DNA of 64,000 nucleotides from an uncultured Pelagibacteraceae bacterium (lineage in GTDB: Bacteria; Pseudomonadota; Alphaproteobacteria; Pelagibacterales; Pelagibacteraceae): contig CABYCY010000001.1 of assembly GCA_902517615.1 (NCBI GenBank), positions 108,361 to 172,360 of the forward strand, in the 5' to 3' direction. The translations under genes were made by a program, and so were the position numbers. Below are positions 17,721 to 28,488 of this stretch, one piece after another. How positions within the stretch are numbered: the stretch's first letter is position 1; every line of letters starts with the position of its first letter. The notes beneath the pieces are model-generated. The model was not told where the DNA came from. It saw only the letters and a list, made by a program, of their open reading frames with translations, and searched no databases.

Positions 17721-18803
17721 ATGTCATTTAATACATTTGGAAAGCTATTTCGTTTCACAACTTGGGGGGAGTCCCATGGGCCTGCAATTGGATGTATTGT
17801 TGATGGTTGTCCTCCAAATATAAATCTTAAAGAGCAAGATATTCAAATAGAACTAGACAAAAGAAAACCAGGACAGTCTAAATTTACGACTCAGCGAAAA
17901 GAGGATGATAAAGTTCAAATATTGTCGGGAGTATTTGAGGGCAAAACTACAGGTACGCCTGTTTCTCTCATAATTTATAATAAAGATATGAGATCCAAAG
18001 ATTATAGCAATATTAAAGATAAGTTCAGACCAGGTCACGCTGATTTTACTTATTTAAAAAAATATGGAATTAGAGATTACAGAGGTGGTGGCAGATCTTC
18101 TGCTAGAGAAACTGCAGCACGTGTTGCAGCTGGGGCAATAGCGAAAGTTGTGCTTCAAAAAAAATTAGGTAAAAAATTTAAAGTCATCGGTGCAGTAACG
18201 CAGTTAGGAATTCTTGGATGCGATACTAACCAATGGAATGATAATTTTATTTCAAAAAATCCTTTTTTTTGTCCTGATAAATCAATGATTAAATTATGGG
18301 AAAAGTATTTGCTTGGAGTAAGAAAATCAGGCTCCTCATGTGGAGCAGTGATTGAAATAAGAGCCAGAGGTATCCCAGTTGGTTTAGGTGCTCCAATTTA
18401 TTCAAAATTGGATACTGACATAGCTTCAGGTCTAATGAGTATTAATGCAGTTAAAGGTGTTAATATTGGAGCGGGTATGAACTCTGCACAATTAAGTGGA
18501 GAACAAAGTTCAGATGAAATTTATACAAAAGGAAAAAAATTAAAATTCAATTCAAATAACGCTGGAGGAATCCTTGGTGGAATTTCTACAGGACAAGAAA
18601 TTATTGCCTCTTTTGCAGTCAAACCAACATCATCTATTTTAACTATTAGAAAAACTATAAATAAATTTGGAAAAAATACCTCAATATCTGTCAAAGGTAG
18701 ACATGACCCTTGCGTAGGAATTAGAGCTGTTCCAATTGGTGAGGCAATGATGAACTGTGTTTTACTTGATCACTACTTAATGAATAAAGCTCAGTGTAGT
18801 TAG
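17721..18803 (+). CDS. aroC: Chorismate synthase
   Basis: Converts EPSP to chorismate, the end of the shikimate pathway, using reduced FMN. The 360-aa product has the typical start [20 protein letters not shown], then [37 protein letters not shown] and the C-terminal [25 protein letters not shown] hexamer about 10 nt before the ATG could act as a -10 box with a very short leader. It converges on dxs with a 6-nt gap. Confidence 0.95.
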   Translation: MSFNTFGKLFRFTTWGESHGPAIGCIVDGCPPNINLKEQDIQIELDKRKPGQSKFTTQRKEDDKVQILSGVFEGKTTGTPVSLIIYNKDMRSKDYSNIKDKFRPGHADFTYLKKYGIRDYRGGGRSSARETAARVAAGAIAKVVLQKKLGKKFKVIGAVTQLGILGCDTNQWNDNFISKNPFFCPDKSMIKLWEKYLLGVRKSGSSCGAVIEIRARGIPVGLGAPIYSKLDTDIASGLMSINAVKGVNIGAGMNSAQLSGEQSSDEIYTKGKKLKFNSNNAGGILGGISTGQEIIASFAVKPTSSILTIRKTINKFGKNTSISVKGRHDPCVGIRAVPIGEAMMNCVLLDHYLMNKAQCS

Positions 18804-18809
18804 TCTAAA

Positions 18810-20726
18810 TTAATTTTTTACAACTCTTATTTTCTCTTTTTTAAACAAAATATCCGAAATTTTCTCGGAAATCTGAGAACAATTCAATCCAGCTTTATCA
18901 TACATTTTTTTTGGATCATCTTGTTCAATGAATTCATCTGGTAAAGTCATTGATCTAAACTTTAAACCTTTATCAAATACTCCTTTTTCAGCTAACAAAT
19001 TCTTAACATGAGAACCAAATCCACCTATTGAACCTTCTTCAACGGTAATCATAAGCTCATGCTCCTTAGCAGATTTTAATATCAGTTCTTCGTCTAAAGG
19101 TTTAGCAAATCTAGCATCAATCACTGTTACTGAAACTCCTTTTGCTTTTAATTCCTCTGCAGCTAATTTGCATTCCTCAAGTCGAGTACCAAGGTTTAAA
19201 ATACAAACCTGTGTTCCCTGATGAATAATTCTACCTTTGCCAATTTCAATTTTTTCATCTATTGCCGGGAGATCTACACCAACTCCTGTGCCTCTTGGAT
19301 ATCTAATTGCAGAAGGTCTGTCATTGATATCTACTGATGTATTAATCATTTTAACAAGTTCAGCTTCATCACTTGCGGCCATTACTATAAAGTTAGGCAA
19401 AGTTGATAAATAAGTTATATCAAATGAACCAGCATGTGTTGATCCATCGGCGCCAACTAATCCTGCTCTATCTATAGCAAATCTAACTGGTAAACTTTGG
19501 ATAGCAACATCATGGACTATTTGATCATATGCTCTCTGTAAAAAGGTGGAATAAATTGCAGCATATGGTTTATAGCCTTCAGTTGCTAAACCAGCAGCAA
19601 AAGTTACTGCATGTTGTTCTGCTATTCCGACATCAAACATTCTATTTGGAAACTCTTTTCCAAAAGTATCCATGCCAGTCCCACCCGGCATCGCTGCAGT
19701 TATTCCTACTATTTTGCTATCTTTTTTTGCATGTTTAACCAATGTGTTTGCAAAGACTTTTGTATAAGCTGGAAGATTGGTTTTGCTCTTTAGCTGTTCT
19801 CCAGTCTCAACATTAAATTTTGACACTCCATGATAATGGTCATTTGCTTTTTCTGCATAAGAATAACCTTTTCCTTTTTGAGTTTTAATATGGATCATTA
19901 TAGGACCCTCATGTCTTGAATCTTTTGCATTTTTTAAAATTGGAACTAGAGAGGATAAATCGTGACCATCTATAGGACCCGCATAATAAAAGCCAAGTGA
20001 ACTAAACAATGTACCACCAGTAACAGCTGAACGGAAAAAATCCTCTGCTTTTCCAGCTTTAGCGCTAAATCTTTTAGAAAATGCAGATGTAATTAATTTT
20101 AAAGTCTCTCTAAGACTAAAATATATTTTACCAGTAAATAATTTTGCTAAGTAAGTTCTCATTGCTCCCACTGGTTTTGCAATCGACATATCGTTATCAT
20201 TTAAAATAACAATCATTTTTGTCTTAGATGCTCCAGCATTATTCATAGCTTCGTAAGCCATGCCCGCACTAATTGCTCCATCACCTATAACAGCTATCAC
20301 ATTAGAAGATTTATTTTCTAATTTATTTGCCTCAGCAATTCCTAATGCAGATGAAATAGATGTTGAGCTGTGGGCTGCTCCAAATGGATCATACTCACTT
20401 TCAGATCTTTTAGTAAAACCTGATAAACCATCACCTTGACGCAAAGTTCTAATTTTATCTTTTCTCCCAGTTAAAATTTTATGCGGATAAGATTGATGAC
20501 CAACATCCCATATTAATTTATCATTTGGTGTATCAAAAACATAATGAAGTGCAACTGTCAATTCAACCACTCCCAAACCAGCACCTAAGTGACCTCCAGT
20601 TTCTGAAACTGCACTTATCATCTCTTCCCTCACCTCATCTGCAACTTTTTGTAAATTATTTTCAGAAACCTTTCTTAAATCAGATGGAAAGTTTATATCA
20701 TTTAAAAATTGATAATTTTTTTTCAT
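18810..20726 (-). CDS. dxs: 1-deoxy-D-xylulose-5-phosphate synthase
   Basis: Thiamin-diphosphate enzyme condensing pyruvate and glyceraldehyde 3-phosphate, the first step of the MEP isoprenoid pathway. The 638-aa product carries [22 protein letters not shown], the ThDP motif [17 protein letters not shown], the pyrimidine-domain block [17 protein letters not shown] and the C-terminal [13 protein letters not shown]. It overlaps ispA by 4 nt (xseB-ispA-dxs), the common proteobacterial order. Because it needs ThDP, its flux depends on the thiamin salvage genes (thiD, thiE) in this window. Confidence 0.96.
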   Translation of the reverse strand: MKKNYQFLNDINFPSDLRKVSENNLQKVADEVREEMISAVSETGGHLGAGLGVVELTVALHYVFDTPNDKLIWDVGHQSYPHKILTGRKDKIRTLRQGDGLSGFTKRSESEYDPFGAAHSSTSISSALGIAEANKLENKSSNVIAVIGDGAISAGMAYEAMNNAGASKTKMIVILNDNDMSIAKPVGAMRTYLAKLFTGKIYFSLRETLKLITSAFSKRFSAKAGKAEDFFRSAVTGGTLFSSLGFYYAGPIDGHDLSSLVPILKNAKDSRHEGPIMIHIKTQKGKGYSYAEKANDHYHGVSKFNVETGEQLKSKTNLPAYTKVFANTLVKHAKKDSKIVGITAAMPGGTGMDTFGKEFPNRMFDVGIAEQHAVTFAAGLATEGYKPYAAIYSTFLQRAYDQIVHDVAIQSLPVRFAIDRAGLVGADGSTHAGSFDITYLSTLPNFIVMAASDEAELVKMINTSVDINDRPSAIRYPRGTGVGVDLPAIDEKIEIGKGRIIHQGTQVCILNLGTRLEECKLAAEELKAKGVSVTVIDARFAKPLDEELILKSAKEHELMITVEEGSIGGFGSHVKNLLAEKGVFDKGLKFRSMTLPDEFIEQDDPKKMYDKAGLNCSQISEKISDILFKKEKIRVVKN

Positions 20727-21595
20727 TTTTTTCTATTCAATATATAGTCCAAGGTTTTATTAATTTTTATAGATCTCGAACCATATTTACTTAAATTCTT
20801 GTTAATATCTTTTATTATCTTATCACAATACTTAATTGAGTCATCATAGCCTATTAAATTTATAAGTGTAGCTTTGCCTTTTTTTTGATCTTTTCCTGTT
20901 TTTTTTCCAGCTTCCTTAGAATTACTTTTCAGATCAATTAAATCATCAGCTATTTGGAATAAAAGACCTATTTTAGATCCAATATTTTCAAAATATTTAA
21001 TTTCTTGAATTTTTTTTTTTTTAATTATTGCGGGAGCAGCGCAACAAAAACTAAATAACATTCCAGTTTTTTTTATTTCCATTTCTAATATTTTATTTTT
21101 TGATATTTTCTTTCGCTCATAACTTAAATCTAAATATTGCCCTCCAGCTATTCCTAAATGACCCGAACATTCTGATAGTTTTTTGATTAAATTGATTTTA
21201 ATCTCGTCATTTAATTTTAAATTAGGACTTGATAAAATTTCAAATGCTAATGTTAATAATGAATTTCCTGCAAGAACTGCTGTAGACTCACCAAATTTAA
21301 TGTGAGTTGAAGGTTTGCCTCTTCTTATATCATCATCATCCATGCAAGGTAGGTCATCATGAATAAGTGAATAAGCATGAATACTTTCAACAGCTGACCC
21401 AATTATTATTAATGTCTTATAATCAATTGAAAACAATGAACCTAAATCAATTAGGATTTTGGACCTGATTTTTTTTCCTCCTGGAAATAAACCATACTTC
21501 ATGGGATACATTAACTGAGAATATTTTTGTGAATTTATATATTTTTTAAGAAATATATTAGTATCGTTAGCAATTTTATTAAGCTGTTTTTCCAT
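20723..21595 (-). CDS. ispA: Short-chain isoprenyl diphosphate synthase (farnesyl diphosphate synthase)
   Basis: Makes farnesyl diphosphate (C15) from IPP and DMAPP. The 290-aa product has [14 protein letters not shown], the first Asp-rich motif with the two-residue insertion typical of bacterial FPPS ([20 protein letters not shown]) and the second motif [10 protein letters not shown]. The tail is lysine-rich. It is embedded in the overlapping xseB-ispA-dxs run. A C20 (geranylgeranyl) product cannot be excluded. Confidence 0.92.
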   Translation of the reverse strand: MEKQLNKIANDTNIFLKKYINSQKYSQLMYPMKYGLFPGGKKIRSKILIDLGSLFSIDYKTLIIIGSAVESIHAYSLIHDDLPCMDDDDIRRGKPSTHIKFGESTAVLAGNSLLTLAFEILSSPNLKLNDEIKINLIKKLSECSGHLGIAGGQYLDLSYERKKISKNKILEMEIKKTGMLFSFCCAAPAIIKKKKIQEIKYFENIGSKIGLLFQIADDLIDLKSNSKEAGKKTGKDQKKGKATLINLIGYDDSIKYCDKIIKDINKNLSKYGSRSIKINKTLDYILNRKK

Positions 21596-21827
21596 TTTTT
21601 TTAGTTATCTCTTTAATCTTTTTGTTTGATTCTTCCCCAATAGATTTGAAATTTTTATGAAATTTCTTTTCAATAATATTGTTAAGTTTTAAAAGTTCTT
21701 GATAACTCTCAACTGAATTATTTAAGTCATTTTCTTTTTCTAGAGACTCTATAATCTTATTAGCTTTTTCTGTAAGCTCCTCAACTGAGCATTGATCATA
21801 ATCAAGTGGTAATATTTTATCTTTCAT
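21579..21827 (-). CDS. xseB: Exodeoxyribonuclease VII small subunit
   Basis: An 82-aa helical protein. The core CSVEELTEKANKIIESLEKENDLNNSVESYQELLKLNNIIEKKF matches the XseB pattern (single acidic block, then a L-E-x-G/N-x-x-L/V-type helix). It assembles with XseA, the catalytic subunit, to degrade single-stranded DNA; xseA is not in this window. It overlaps ispA by 17 nt and is the first gene of the xseB-ispA-dxs unit, divergent from tsaC with only 20 nt between starts. Confidence 0.87.
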   Translation of the reverse strand: MKDKILPLDYDQCSVEELTEKANKIIESLEKENDLNNSVESYQELLKLNNIIEKKFHKNFKSIGEESNKKIKEITKKNGKTA

Positions 21828-21847
21828 ATAATAATAATTATTAATAC

Positions 21848-22780
21848 ATGAAATCTATTCAATCAAATATCAAAAAAGCAAAAAAATATTTAGATAATAA
21901 TCATTGTGTTGCTGTACCAACAGAAACTGTGTATGGACTAGCTGCCAACGCGTACTCGAGTATTGCAGTTAAGAAAATATTTGATCTTAAAAAAAGACCT
22001 TTAAACAATCCACTTATTGTCCATTACTACAATATTGATAGACTTAAAGAGGACTGCGATATCAATGACAATTTAGTAAAACTTTACAAAAAATTCTCTC
22101 CAGGACCAATAACTTATGTTTTGAAATTAAGAAAAAAATCCAAAATATCAAAATATGTCACTAATAATAAAAAAAGGATTGCTGTACGTTTTCCTAAACA
22201 TAAATTGTTTAGAAATTTATTAAAAAATTTAGATTATCCAGTAGCCGCACCAAGCGCAAATATATCCACAAGATTAAGTTCAGTTAAACCATCTGATGTA
22301 AAAGAAGAATTTGGTTCAAAAATAAAATATGTTTTAAATGGTGGAAAAAGTAAAATTGGAGTTGAGTCTACAATTTTAAATCTTTTAGAAAAACCTTCGC
22401 TTTTAAGATACGGAGGCCTTGATACCAAAAAAATTGAAAATGTTTTAAAAAAAAAAATATTAATTAATACTAATTCAAAAAATAAATTATCGCCTGGTTT
22501 GTTCCCATTGCATTACTCACCTGGAATACCGTTAAGAAGAAATGTTAAAAAACCAAAAAAAGATGAAGCTTTTTTGTTAATAAAAAAAAGACAATCAAAC
22601 TTAAAAAAATATTATTATTTATCCAAAGTGAAAAATATAGAAGAGGCTGCAAAGAACTTATATTCAACTTTAAGAAAAATTAAAAATGATGGGTTTGAGA
22701 AGATTGCAGTTGAGAAGATTCCAAACAAAGGCCTTGGCAAAACTATCAACGACAGATTAAAGAGAGCTTCAAAATATTAA
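21848..22780 (+). CDS. tsaC: Threonylcarbamoyl-AMP synthase (Sua5/YwlC type)
   Basis: Makes threonylcarbamoyl-AMP for the t6A37 modification of ANN-decoding tRNAs. The N-terminal YrdC domain (about 1-200) shows VAVPTETVYGLAANAYS, KKRPLNNPLIVH, RFPKHKLFRNLL and VAAPSANIST. The 310-aa length with a C-terminal extension (SPGLFPLHYSPGIPL onward) makes it the longer Sua5 form rather than the short TsaC. It overlaps the ABC ATPase gene by one base (TAATG), suggesting a shared mRNA. Confidence 0.93.
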   Translation: MKSIQSNIKKAKKYLDNNHCVAVPTETVYGLAANAYSSIAVKKIFDLKKRPLNNPLIVHYYNIDRLKEDCDINDNLVKLYKKFSPGPITYVLKLRKKSKISKYVTNNKKRIAVRFPKHKLFRNLLKNLDYPVAAPSANISTRLSSVKPSDVKEEFGSKIKYVLNGGKSKIGVESTILNLLEKPSLLRYGGLDTKKIENVLKKKILINTNSKNKLSPGLFPLHYSPGIPLRRNVKKPKKDEAFLLIKKRQSNLKKYYYLSKVKNIEEAAKNLYSTLRKIKNDGFEKIAVEKIPNKGLGKTINDRLKRASKY

Positions 22781-23508
22781 TGACAAATTCAATTGAAGTA
22801 ATCAATCTTTCAAAAAAATATAAAGATAAACAAGCTGTAGCTAATATAAATTTTAAAATTAATGAGAATGAAATGGTTGGTTTATTAGGACCAAATGGGT
22901 GTGGAAAAACTACAACTATAGGAATGATTTTAGGATTATTAAAACCAAGTAGTGGTGAAGTTTTAATCAATGGAATGAATATTGAAAAAAATAAAATTTC
23001 ACTTCTTCATAAAATGAATTTTATTTCACCATACATTGAATTACCTAAAAAACTTAAAGTTAAACAAAATTTAATTGTTTATGGAAAATTATATAACATT
23101 CAAAATTTAAATGACCGAATAGATCACCTTGCTAATAAACTTAGATTAAAAGACCTTTTAGATAAAGTTACAGGAGAACTTTCTTCTGGACAAAAAAATA
23201 GGGTAAGTCTTGCTAAGGCTTTAATAAACGATCCAACAGTACTTTTGTTAGATGAACCTACCGCTTCATTAGATCCTGAAACAGGTGATTTTGTAAGAAC
23301 TTTTTTAGAGGATTACAAAAAAGAAAAAAAAATATCAGTTTTACTTGCCTCTCACAATATGGAAGAAGTGAAAAGATTATGCAGTTCTATTCTAATGATG
23401 AAAGATGGTTTAATAGTTGATAGGGGAAGTCCTGAAGATTTAATAACAAAATATGGTAGAAGAAATTTAGAGGAAGTGTTTTTAGAAATTGCGAGAAAAG
23501 AAAAATGA
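22780..23508 (+). CDS. ABC transporter ATP-binding protein (ABC-2 exporter)
   Basis: The 242-aa nucleotide-binding subunit carries Walker A GPNGCGKTT, signature motif LSSGQKNRVSLAKAL, Walker B VLLLDEPTASLD and the H-loop LLASHNM. It overlaps the permease gene by 4 nt, so the pair is a two-component ABC-2 exporter. Relatives include NodI-like and CcmA-like ATPases. The cargo is not evident; nearby genes (tRNA modification, dehydrogenase) do not indicate a substrate. Confidence 0.92.
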   Translation: MTNSIEVINLSKKYKDKQAVANINFKINENEMVGLLGPNGCGKTTTIGMILGLLKPSSGEVLINGMNIEKNKISLLHKMNFISPYIELPKKLKVKQNLIVYGKLYNIQNLNDRIDHLANKLRLKDLLDKVTGELSSGQKNRVSLAKALINDPTVLLLDEPTASLDPETGDFVRTFLEDYKKEKKISVLLASHNMEEVKRLCSSILMMKDGLIVDRGSPEDLITKYGRRNLEEVFLEIARKEK

Positions 23509-24296
23509 ATTTAATTAGAATTTACGGCCTTTTTTTAAGACACTTTTATTTAATAACAAGATCATTTCCAAGAATATTAGATTTAATTTATTGGCCTTCA
23601 ATTCAAATCACTCTTTGGGGTTTTATTTCAAATTTTTTTGCAGCACATAGCTCTTATTACAGTGGTGCAGTAGGAGTTATACTTTCATGTGCAATTCTTT
23701 ATGATTTTTTATTTAGAACAAGTATTGGGTTTAATATGTTATTTTTAGAAGAAATTTGGAGTAGAAATTTTACCAATCTTTTTATTGCACCGATGAAAAT
23801 TAGTGAAATTATAACATCTCTAGTTGTTACAGCTTTAATAAGAGCATTAATTGGCTTAGTTCCGGCAATATTATTAACCTCACCATTATTTGGAATATCT
23901 TTATTAAAACTTGGACTTCCTTTAGCCTTTCTTTTTTTAAGTTTATATATTTTTGGTATTACACTTGGACTATTTGTTTCAGCAGGTCTATTGAGATTTG
24001 GACCATCTTTTGAAAATATTGCTTGGTCTACAATGTTTTTACTAGCTCCATTTGGCTGCATATATTACCCTGTAGAAATACTGCCTGAAATTTTTCAAAA
24101 AATAGCGTTCGCCCTTCCCTTAGTTTATATTTTTGAAGAAACTAGAAGTATATTGGTTAATGGAATGGTTAATTATGAAAATATTTTAAACGCACTTTAT
24201 CTTAACGCATTTTATCTGATCTTATCAATATATGTATTTTATTACTCTTTTGATAAAGCAAGAGACAAAGGTACATTAATTAATATTGGGGAATAA
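23505..24296 (+). CDS. ABC-2 type transporter permease
   Basis: A 263-aa integral membrane protein with about six hydrophobic segments. It has the ABC-2 family C-terminal pattern around LLAPFGCIYYPVEILPEIFQKIAFALPLVYIFEETRSI. An overlap (ATGA) joins it to the ATPase, and two bases separate it from the dehydrogenase that follows. It is NodJ-like in size and topology. Substrate unknown. Confidence 0.9.
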   Translation: MNLIRIYGLFLRHFYLITRSFPRILDLIYWPSIQITLWGFISNFFAAHSSYYSGAVGVILSCAILYDFLFRTSIGFNMLFLEEIWSRNFTNLFIAPMKISEIITSLVVTALIRALIGLVPAILLTSPLFGISLLKLGLPLAFLFLSLYIFGITLGLFVSAGLLRFGPSFENIAWSTMFLLAPFGCIYYPVEILPEIFQKIAFALPLVYIFEETRSILVNGMVNYENILNALYLNAFYLILSIYVFYYSFDKARDKGTLINIGE

Positions 24297-24298
24297 AA

Positions 24299-25183
24299 AT
24301 GAAAAATGAAATTGGTATACTGGGTTTAGGTTCGATGGGAACAGCAATGGCAAAACATCTTAAGAAAAAATATAAAATTTATGGTTATGATATCAAAAAA
24401 AATTATACGTTAAAATCCAGTAAAAATTTTTTTTTTGTTAATAATTTGAAAGAAATTTTCTTAAAAACTAATATTTTTATAATTATTGTATTGGATGAAG
24501 GTCAATGCCAAAAAATTTTCAATACATTCATGGACTTTAAAAAAAGACTTAAAATTAAGAAAAATTTTACAATTATTAACTGCACTACTGTATCTCCAAA
24601 TTGGGTTAAAAAAATATATAAAAAATTACAAAAAAATAATTTTGAATATATTGACTGTCCAGTATCAGGAGGACCAAAAAAAGCAGTAAATGGAAAATTA
24701 AGTTTAATGATTTCTTCAAGGAAAAATATATATAAAAAAAATTTAACTTTATTACAAGATATGGGAAATAATATTTATAATTTAGGAAATAAAATAGGTA
24801 CCGGCTCAACTGTAAAAATTATTAATAATAGCTTAGCAGGAATCCAGATTATATCTGCAGCTGAGGCTATCATATTAGCTAAAAAAGAAAAAATTAATTT
24901 AAAGAAAATATTCAAAATAATTAATAACTCATCAGGGCATAGCTGGATGTTTAATGATAGAGGAAAAAGAATGATAGATAAAAAATATTTTAAACCACTA
25001 AGCAGATTAAGTATTTTTAAAAAAGACATGAAATTGGCAAATAAATTATTAAAAAAACATTATTTAAATTTACCTTTGACTAAAACAGCGCTAAAAATTT
25101 ATGAAATGGGATGCAAGCAAGGTTTAGAAAATTTTGATGATTCTGCTGTAATAAGATTATTAGATAAAAGAACAAATTACTAA
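24299..25183 (+). CDS. NAD(P)-dependent beta-hydroxyacid dehydrogenase (3-hydroxyisobutyrate dehydrogenase family)
   Basis: A 294-aa oxidoreductase. A Rossmann motif lies at the start (GILGLGSMGTAMAKHL), the substrate-binding motif is DCPVSGGPKKAVNGKLSLMIS, and the catalytic lysine region is GTGSTVKIINNSLAG. These define the 3-hydroxyisobutyrate/tartronate semialdehyde/glyoxylate reductase family, but the exact substrate cannot be assigned. It follows the ABC-2 permease by 2 nt and precedes a minus-strand tRNA-Arg. Confidence 0.85.
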   Translation: MKNEIGILGLGSMGTAMAKHLKKKYKIYGYDIKKNYTLKSSKNFFFVNNLKEIFLKTNIFIIIVLDEGQCQKIFNTFMDFKKRLKIKKNFTIINCTTVSPNWVKKIYKKLQKNNFEYIDCPVSGGPKKAVNGKLSLMISSRKNIYKKNLTLLQDMGNNIYNLGNKIGTGSTVKIINNSLAGIQIISAAEAIILAKKEKINLKKIFKIINNSSGHSWMFNDRGKRMIDKKYFKPLSRLSIFKKDMKLANKLLKKHYLNLPLTKTALKIYEMGCKQGLENFDDSAVIRLLDKRTNY

Positions 25184-25260
25184 TGGTGCGCCTGCTAGGA
25201 GTCGAACCCAGAACCTCCTGATCCGAAGTCAGGCGCTCTATCCAGTTGAGCTACAAGCGC
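25184..25260 (-). tRNA. tRNA-Arg (anticodon UCG)
   Basis: On the minus strand the gene reads GCGCTTGTAGCTCAACTGGAT... and ends with an encoded CCA. The acceptor stem GCGCTTG/CAGGCGC pairs with one G-U, the anticodon stem is CCTGA/TCAGG, and the loop CTTCGGA gives anticodon TCG. The T-arm loop TTCGACT is canonical. The unmodified wobble U would read CGA and related CGN codons. It lies in the gap between the dehydrogenase and rluD, opposite in strand to both. Confidence 0.95.
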
Positions 25261-25283
25261 ATATAGTATTAATATTATATTTT

Positions 25284-26261
25284 ATGGAAAAAAACATTAA
25301 TTTTATAGTTAAAGAAAGTGAAAATAATTTAAGAATTGATGTTCTTATAAATAAAAAAGATGAACTAATTAGCAGAACTAGAATTAAAAATTTAATACTA
25401 AAAGAAAAACTTAAATTAAATAATGAGATTTTAAAAAGTCCTTCAAAGAAAGTTATTACTGGTGATAAAATAAACCTAATAATACCTGAGCCTGAGAAGG
25501 CTTCTCTTAAGCCGTACGATTTTAAATTAGAAATAATTTATGAAGATAAAGATTTATTGATTATTAATAAACCAGCAGGAATTATTATGCACCCTGGAGC
25601 AGGTAATTATGATAAAACTATCGTGAATGCATTAATGCACTATGATAAAAACTCTCTTTCAAATATTGGCGACGAGCTAAGACCAGGAATTGTTCATAGG
25701 ATAGATAAAAATACGTCTGGACTAGTTGTAATTGCGAAAAATAATGAGACACATGAGAGTTTATCAAAACAATTTAGTGAACACACAATTGTAAGAGAGT
25801 ATCAACTTTTAATATGGGGAAAACTAAGACCATCATCTGGAAAGATTGAAACTTATATTGTTCGAAGCTCAAGAAATAGACAGCTCATGGAAGTAAGTCG
25901 TTCAAAAGGAAAAAAAGCTATCACAAATTATAAAACAATAGAAATCTTTGAAAATGATAAAGTGCCAACATTGAGCTTAATAGAATGCAGATTAGAAACT
26001 GGAAGAACACACCAAATTAGAGTCCATATGAATTATAAAGGCAATAGTCTTGTGGGTGACGACAAATATAAAAAAAAATATAAAAAACTAAAAAATGTTG
26101 ATTTAAATATTCAAAACTTAATTACAAAATTAAACAGACAGTTTTTGCATGCTAAAACTCTAGGTTTTATTCATCCTCGAACTAATAAAGAAATGATTTT
26201 TTCCTCAATTTTGCCAAAAGAGCTAAATAATATTTTAAAAATGCTTAGAAATACTAGATAA
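25284..26261 (+). CDS. rluD: 23S rRNA pseudouridine synthase RluD family
   Basis: Pseudouridylates helix 69 of 23S rRNA (positions 1911/1915/1917 in E. coli). The 325-aa product has an S4-like N-terminal domain (LRIDVLINKKDELISRTRI), the catalytic Asp in HRIDKNTSGLVVIAKN and the family motif ETGRTHQIRVHM. It is followed after 44 nt by rpoH. RluC-like specificity is possible, but N-terminal architecture and the position before rpoH favour RluD. Confidence 0.9.
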   Translation: MEKNINFIVKESENNLRIDVLINKKDELISRTRIKNLILKEKLKLNNEILKSPSKKVITGDKINLIIPEPEKASLKPYDFKLEIIYEDKDLLIINKPAGIIMHPGAGNYDKTIVNALMHYDKNSLSNIGDELRPGIVHRIDKNTSGLVVIAKNNETHESLSKQFSEHTIVREYQLLIWGKLRPSSGKIETYIVRSSRNRQLMEVSRSKGKKAITNYKTIEIFENDKVPTLSLIECRLETGRTHQIRVHMNYKGNSLVGDDKYKKKYKKLKNVDLNIQNLITKLNRQFLHAKTLGFIHPRTNKEMIFSSILPKELNNILKMLRNTR

Positions 26262-26268
26262 TAAATTA

Positions 26269-26296
26269 TTGAAAATTGAACAAAATTAATTAAATA
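26269..26296 (+). promoter_or_regulatory. Candidate promoter of rpoH with near-zero leader
   Basis: TTGAAA (26269-26274), 16-nt spacer and TAAATA (26291-26296) predict a start near 26303, with the rpoH ATG at 26306. No Shine-Dalgarno sequence is seen before this ATG. The -10 is weak and the region is nearly all A/T, so this remains a candidate. Confidence 0.25.
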
Positions 26297-26305
26297 AGCC
26301 TTTCT

Positions 26306-27199
26306 ATGGGTTCAACAATATATAATAATTTACCTGCTCTTTCTAATGAAGGCGGTCTTTCTGTCTATTTAGAACAAATTAAAAAATTTCCAATGTTAGC
26401 AGCTGAAGAGGAATATATGCTTGCTAAGAATTGGAAGACAACTGGTAACATTAAAGCAGCAGAAAAATTAGTTACAAGTCATTTAAGATTAGTTGCTAAG
26501 ATTGCAATGGGATATAAAGGTTATGGTTTACCAGTAAATGAAATGATTTCTGAAGGTAATGTAGGTCTTATGCAGGCTGTAAAAAAATTTGAACCTGAAA
26601 AAGGATTCAGATTAGCTACTTATGCGATGTGGTGGATTAAAGCTTCAATTCAAGAATATATTTTAAGATCATGGAGTTTAGTGAAAATTGGAACAACTAC
26701 TGCTCAAAAAAAATTATTTTTTAACCTTAAAAAAATTAAAAACCAAATTGCTCCTCAGGCAGAAGGTGACTTAAGACAAGAGCATGTTAATCATATCGCA
26801 AATAAACTTGACGTTAGTCAAGAAGAAGTTGTTTCAATGAACAGAAGATTGTCTGGAAAAGAGTTTTCTCTAAATGCGCAAGTTGGTGAGGATGGCGATG
26901 AATGGCAAGATTGGCTTGTTGATAAAGAACTCGACCATGATCTAAAATTCGCCCAACATGAAGAAATGGAGAATAGAAAAGATTTATTGAAAGACGCTAT
27001 TAAAATACTTAATGATAGAGAGAGAGAAATTTTATATTCAAGAAGATTAAACGATGATCCTATAACTCTTGAAAATTTAAGTAAAAAATACAAAATTAGT
27101 AGAGAAAGAGTGAGACAAATTGAAAACAAAGCATTTGAAAAACTTCAAAAACACATGCTTCTTTTAGCTAAATCTAAAAATTTATTACCTATAAATTAA
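26306..27199 (+). CDS. rpoH: RNA polymerase heat-shock sigma factor (sigma-32)
   Basis: Alternative sigma factor for heat-shock and proteostasis genes. The 297-aa product has region 2 ([61 protein letters not shown]), the RpoH box as [12 protein letters not shown], and region 4 with a helix-turn-helix ([26 protein letters not shown]). Probable targets in this window are ftsH, degP and hflKC, from the general sigma-32 regulon. A candidate promoter places the transcript start only about 3 nt before ATG. Confidence 0.95.
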   Translation: MGSTIYNNLPALSNEGGLSVYLEQIKKFPMLAAEEEYMLAKNWKTTGNIKAAEKLVTSHLRLVAKIAMGYKGYGLPVNEMISEGNVGLMQAVKKFEPEKGFRLATYAMWWIKASIQEYILRSWSLVKIGTTTAQKKLFFNLKKIKNQIAPQAEGDLRQEHVNHIANKLDVSQEEVVSMNRRLSGKEFSLNAQVGEDGDEWQDWLVDKELDHDLKFAQHEEMENRKDLLKDAIKILNDREREILYSRRLNDDPITLENLSKKYKISRERVRQIENKAFEKLQKHMLLLAKSKNLLPIN

Positions 27200-28488
27200 A
27201 TATCAAAAGGATTCTCAACTAAAATAGTATCATCTCTCTCAGGACTTGTAGAGACACTAGATACTTTAGCACCTATAAAGTCTTCTACAGCAAAAATATA
27301 TTTTTTTGCTTTCTCCGGCAATTCATCCATATTTTTTATTCCACTTGTAGAAACCTTCCATCCTTCAAATGATTTATATACTGGTTTAATTTTAACCTGG
27401 TCTTCTACTGCTGCAGGTAAATAATCTAATTTTCTTCCATCAAGCTCATACGCAACACACATTTTAATTTCATCTAATTCATCCAATACATCTAATTTTG
27501 TCAAAGCTATTCCGTCTATACCTGATATTTTAATTGTTTGTCTAACTAAAACTCCATCAAACCAACCACATCTTCTTTTTCTACTAGTAACAGTTCCAAA
27601 TTCTTTTCCTCTTGTGCCTAGCAATTCTCCAATATCATCTTTTAATTCTGTTGGAAAAGGACCTTCTCCAACTCTCGTTGTATAAGCTTTTGTAATTCCA
27701 AGAACATAATTTATCGAATTAGGACCGCACCCAGTTCCTGTCGCTGCACTTGATGCAACTGTATTGGATGAAGTTACAAAAGGATAAGTTCCATGATCAA
27801 CATCAAGCAAAATACCCTGGGCACCTTCAAATAAAATTTTCTTTTTTTGTTTTTTAAATTGATCAATTTTAAGCCAAACAGGTTGAGAAAATTCAAGAAT
27901 TTTCGGAGCTATTTTAAGTAAATCTTCTCTCAGCTGATCTTTTTTATAAATTTTTTTTCCAAGTCCTTTTCTAATTGCATTATGGTGAACTAACACAGAG
28001 TCTAGTCTTTGATCTAAATTCTTTTCTGATCTTAAATCCATTACTCTTATTGATCTTCTTCCAATTTTATCTTCATATGCAGGTCCAATTCCTCTTCTAG
28101 TGGTTCCTATTTTGCTTTTTCCTGCTGTATCTTCTCTAATCTCATCCATTTCTCTGTGAAAAGGCAAAATTAAATTTGCAGATTCTGAAATAATAAAGTT
28201 ATTTACATTTACTTCTACACCTTTAGATTTTATTTCCGCAATTTCCTCCAATAGTGCCCATGGATCTACCACAACACCATTACCAATAATTGATATTTTA
28301 CCTTCTCTAACTATGCCAGATGGAAGTAATCTTAATTTATAAGTAACACCATCAATTACCAGAGTGTGGCCAGCATTGTGACCACCTTGGAATCTTATTA
28401 CTACATCAGCTTGTTCAGATAACCAATCAACGATCTTACCTTTTCCTTCGTCACCCCATTGAGATCCAACAACAACTATATTTTTCAT
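27196..28488 (-). CDS. purA: Adenylosuccinate synthetase
   Basis: GTP-dependent ligation of IMP and aspartate, the first committed step to AMP. The 430-aa product has the phosphate loop [18 protein letters not shown], the catalytic His region [24 protein letters not shown] and the C-terminal [16 protein letters not shown]. It overlaps thiD by one base and rpoH (convergent) by four. It is the last gene of the ftsH-folP-glmM-thiD-purA run on the minus strand. Confidence 0.96.
   Translation of the reverse strand: MKNIVVVGSQWGDEGKGKIVDWLSEQADVVIRFQGGHNAGHTLVIDGVTYKLRLLPSGIVREGKISIIGNGVVVDPWALLEEIAEIKSKGVEVNVNNFIISESANLILPFHREMDEIREDTAGKSKIGTTRRGIGPAYEDKIGRRSIRVMDLRSEKNLDQRLDSVLVHHNAIRKGLGKKIYKKDQLREDLLKIAPKILEFSQPVWLKIDQFKKQKKKILFEGAQGILLDVDHGTYPFVTSSNTVASSAATGTGCGPNSINYVLGITKAYTTRVGEGPFPTELKDDIGELLGTRGKEFGTVTSRKRRCGWFDGVLVRQTIKISGIDGIALTKLDVLDELDEIKMCVAYELDGRKLDYLPAAVEDQVKIKPVYKSFEGWKVSTSGIKNMDELPEKAKKYIFAVEDFIGAKVSSVSTSPERDDTILVENPFDI

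Noticed and set aside
23699-24061. 120-aa minus-strand ORF opposite the ABC-2 permease
   Set aside because: Shadow frame; the permease is coupled to its ATPase and intact.
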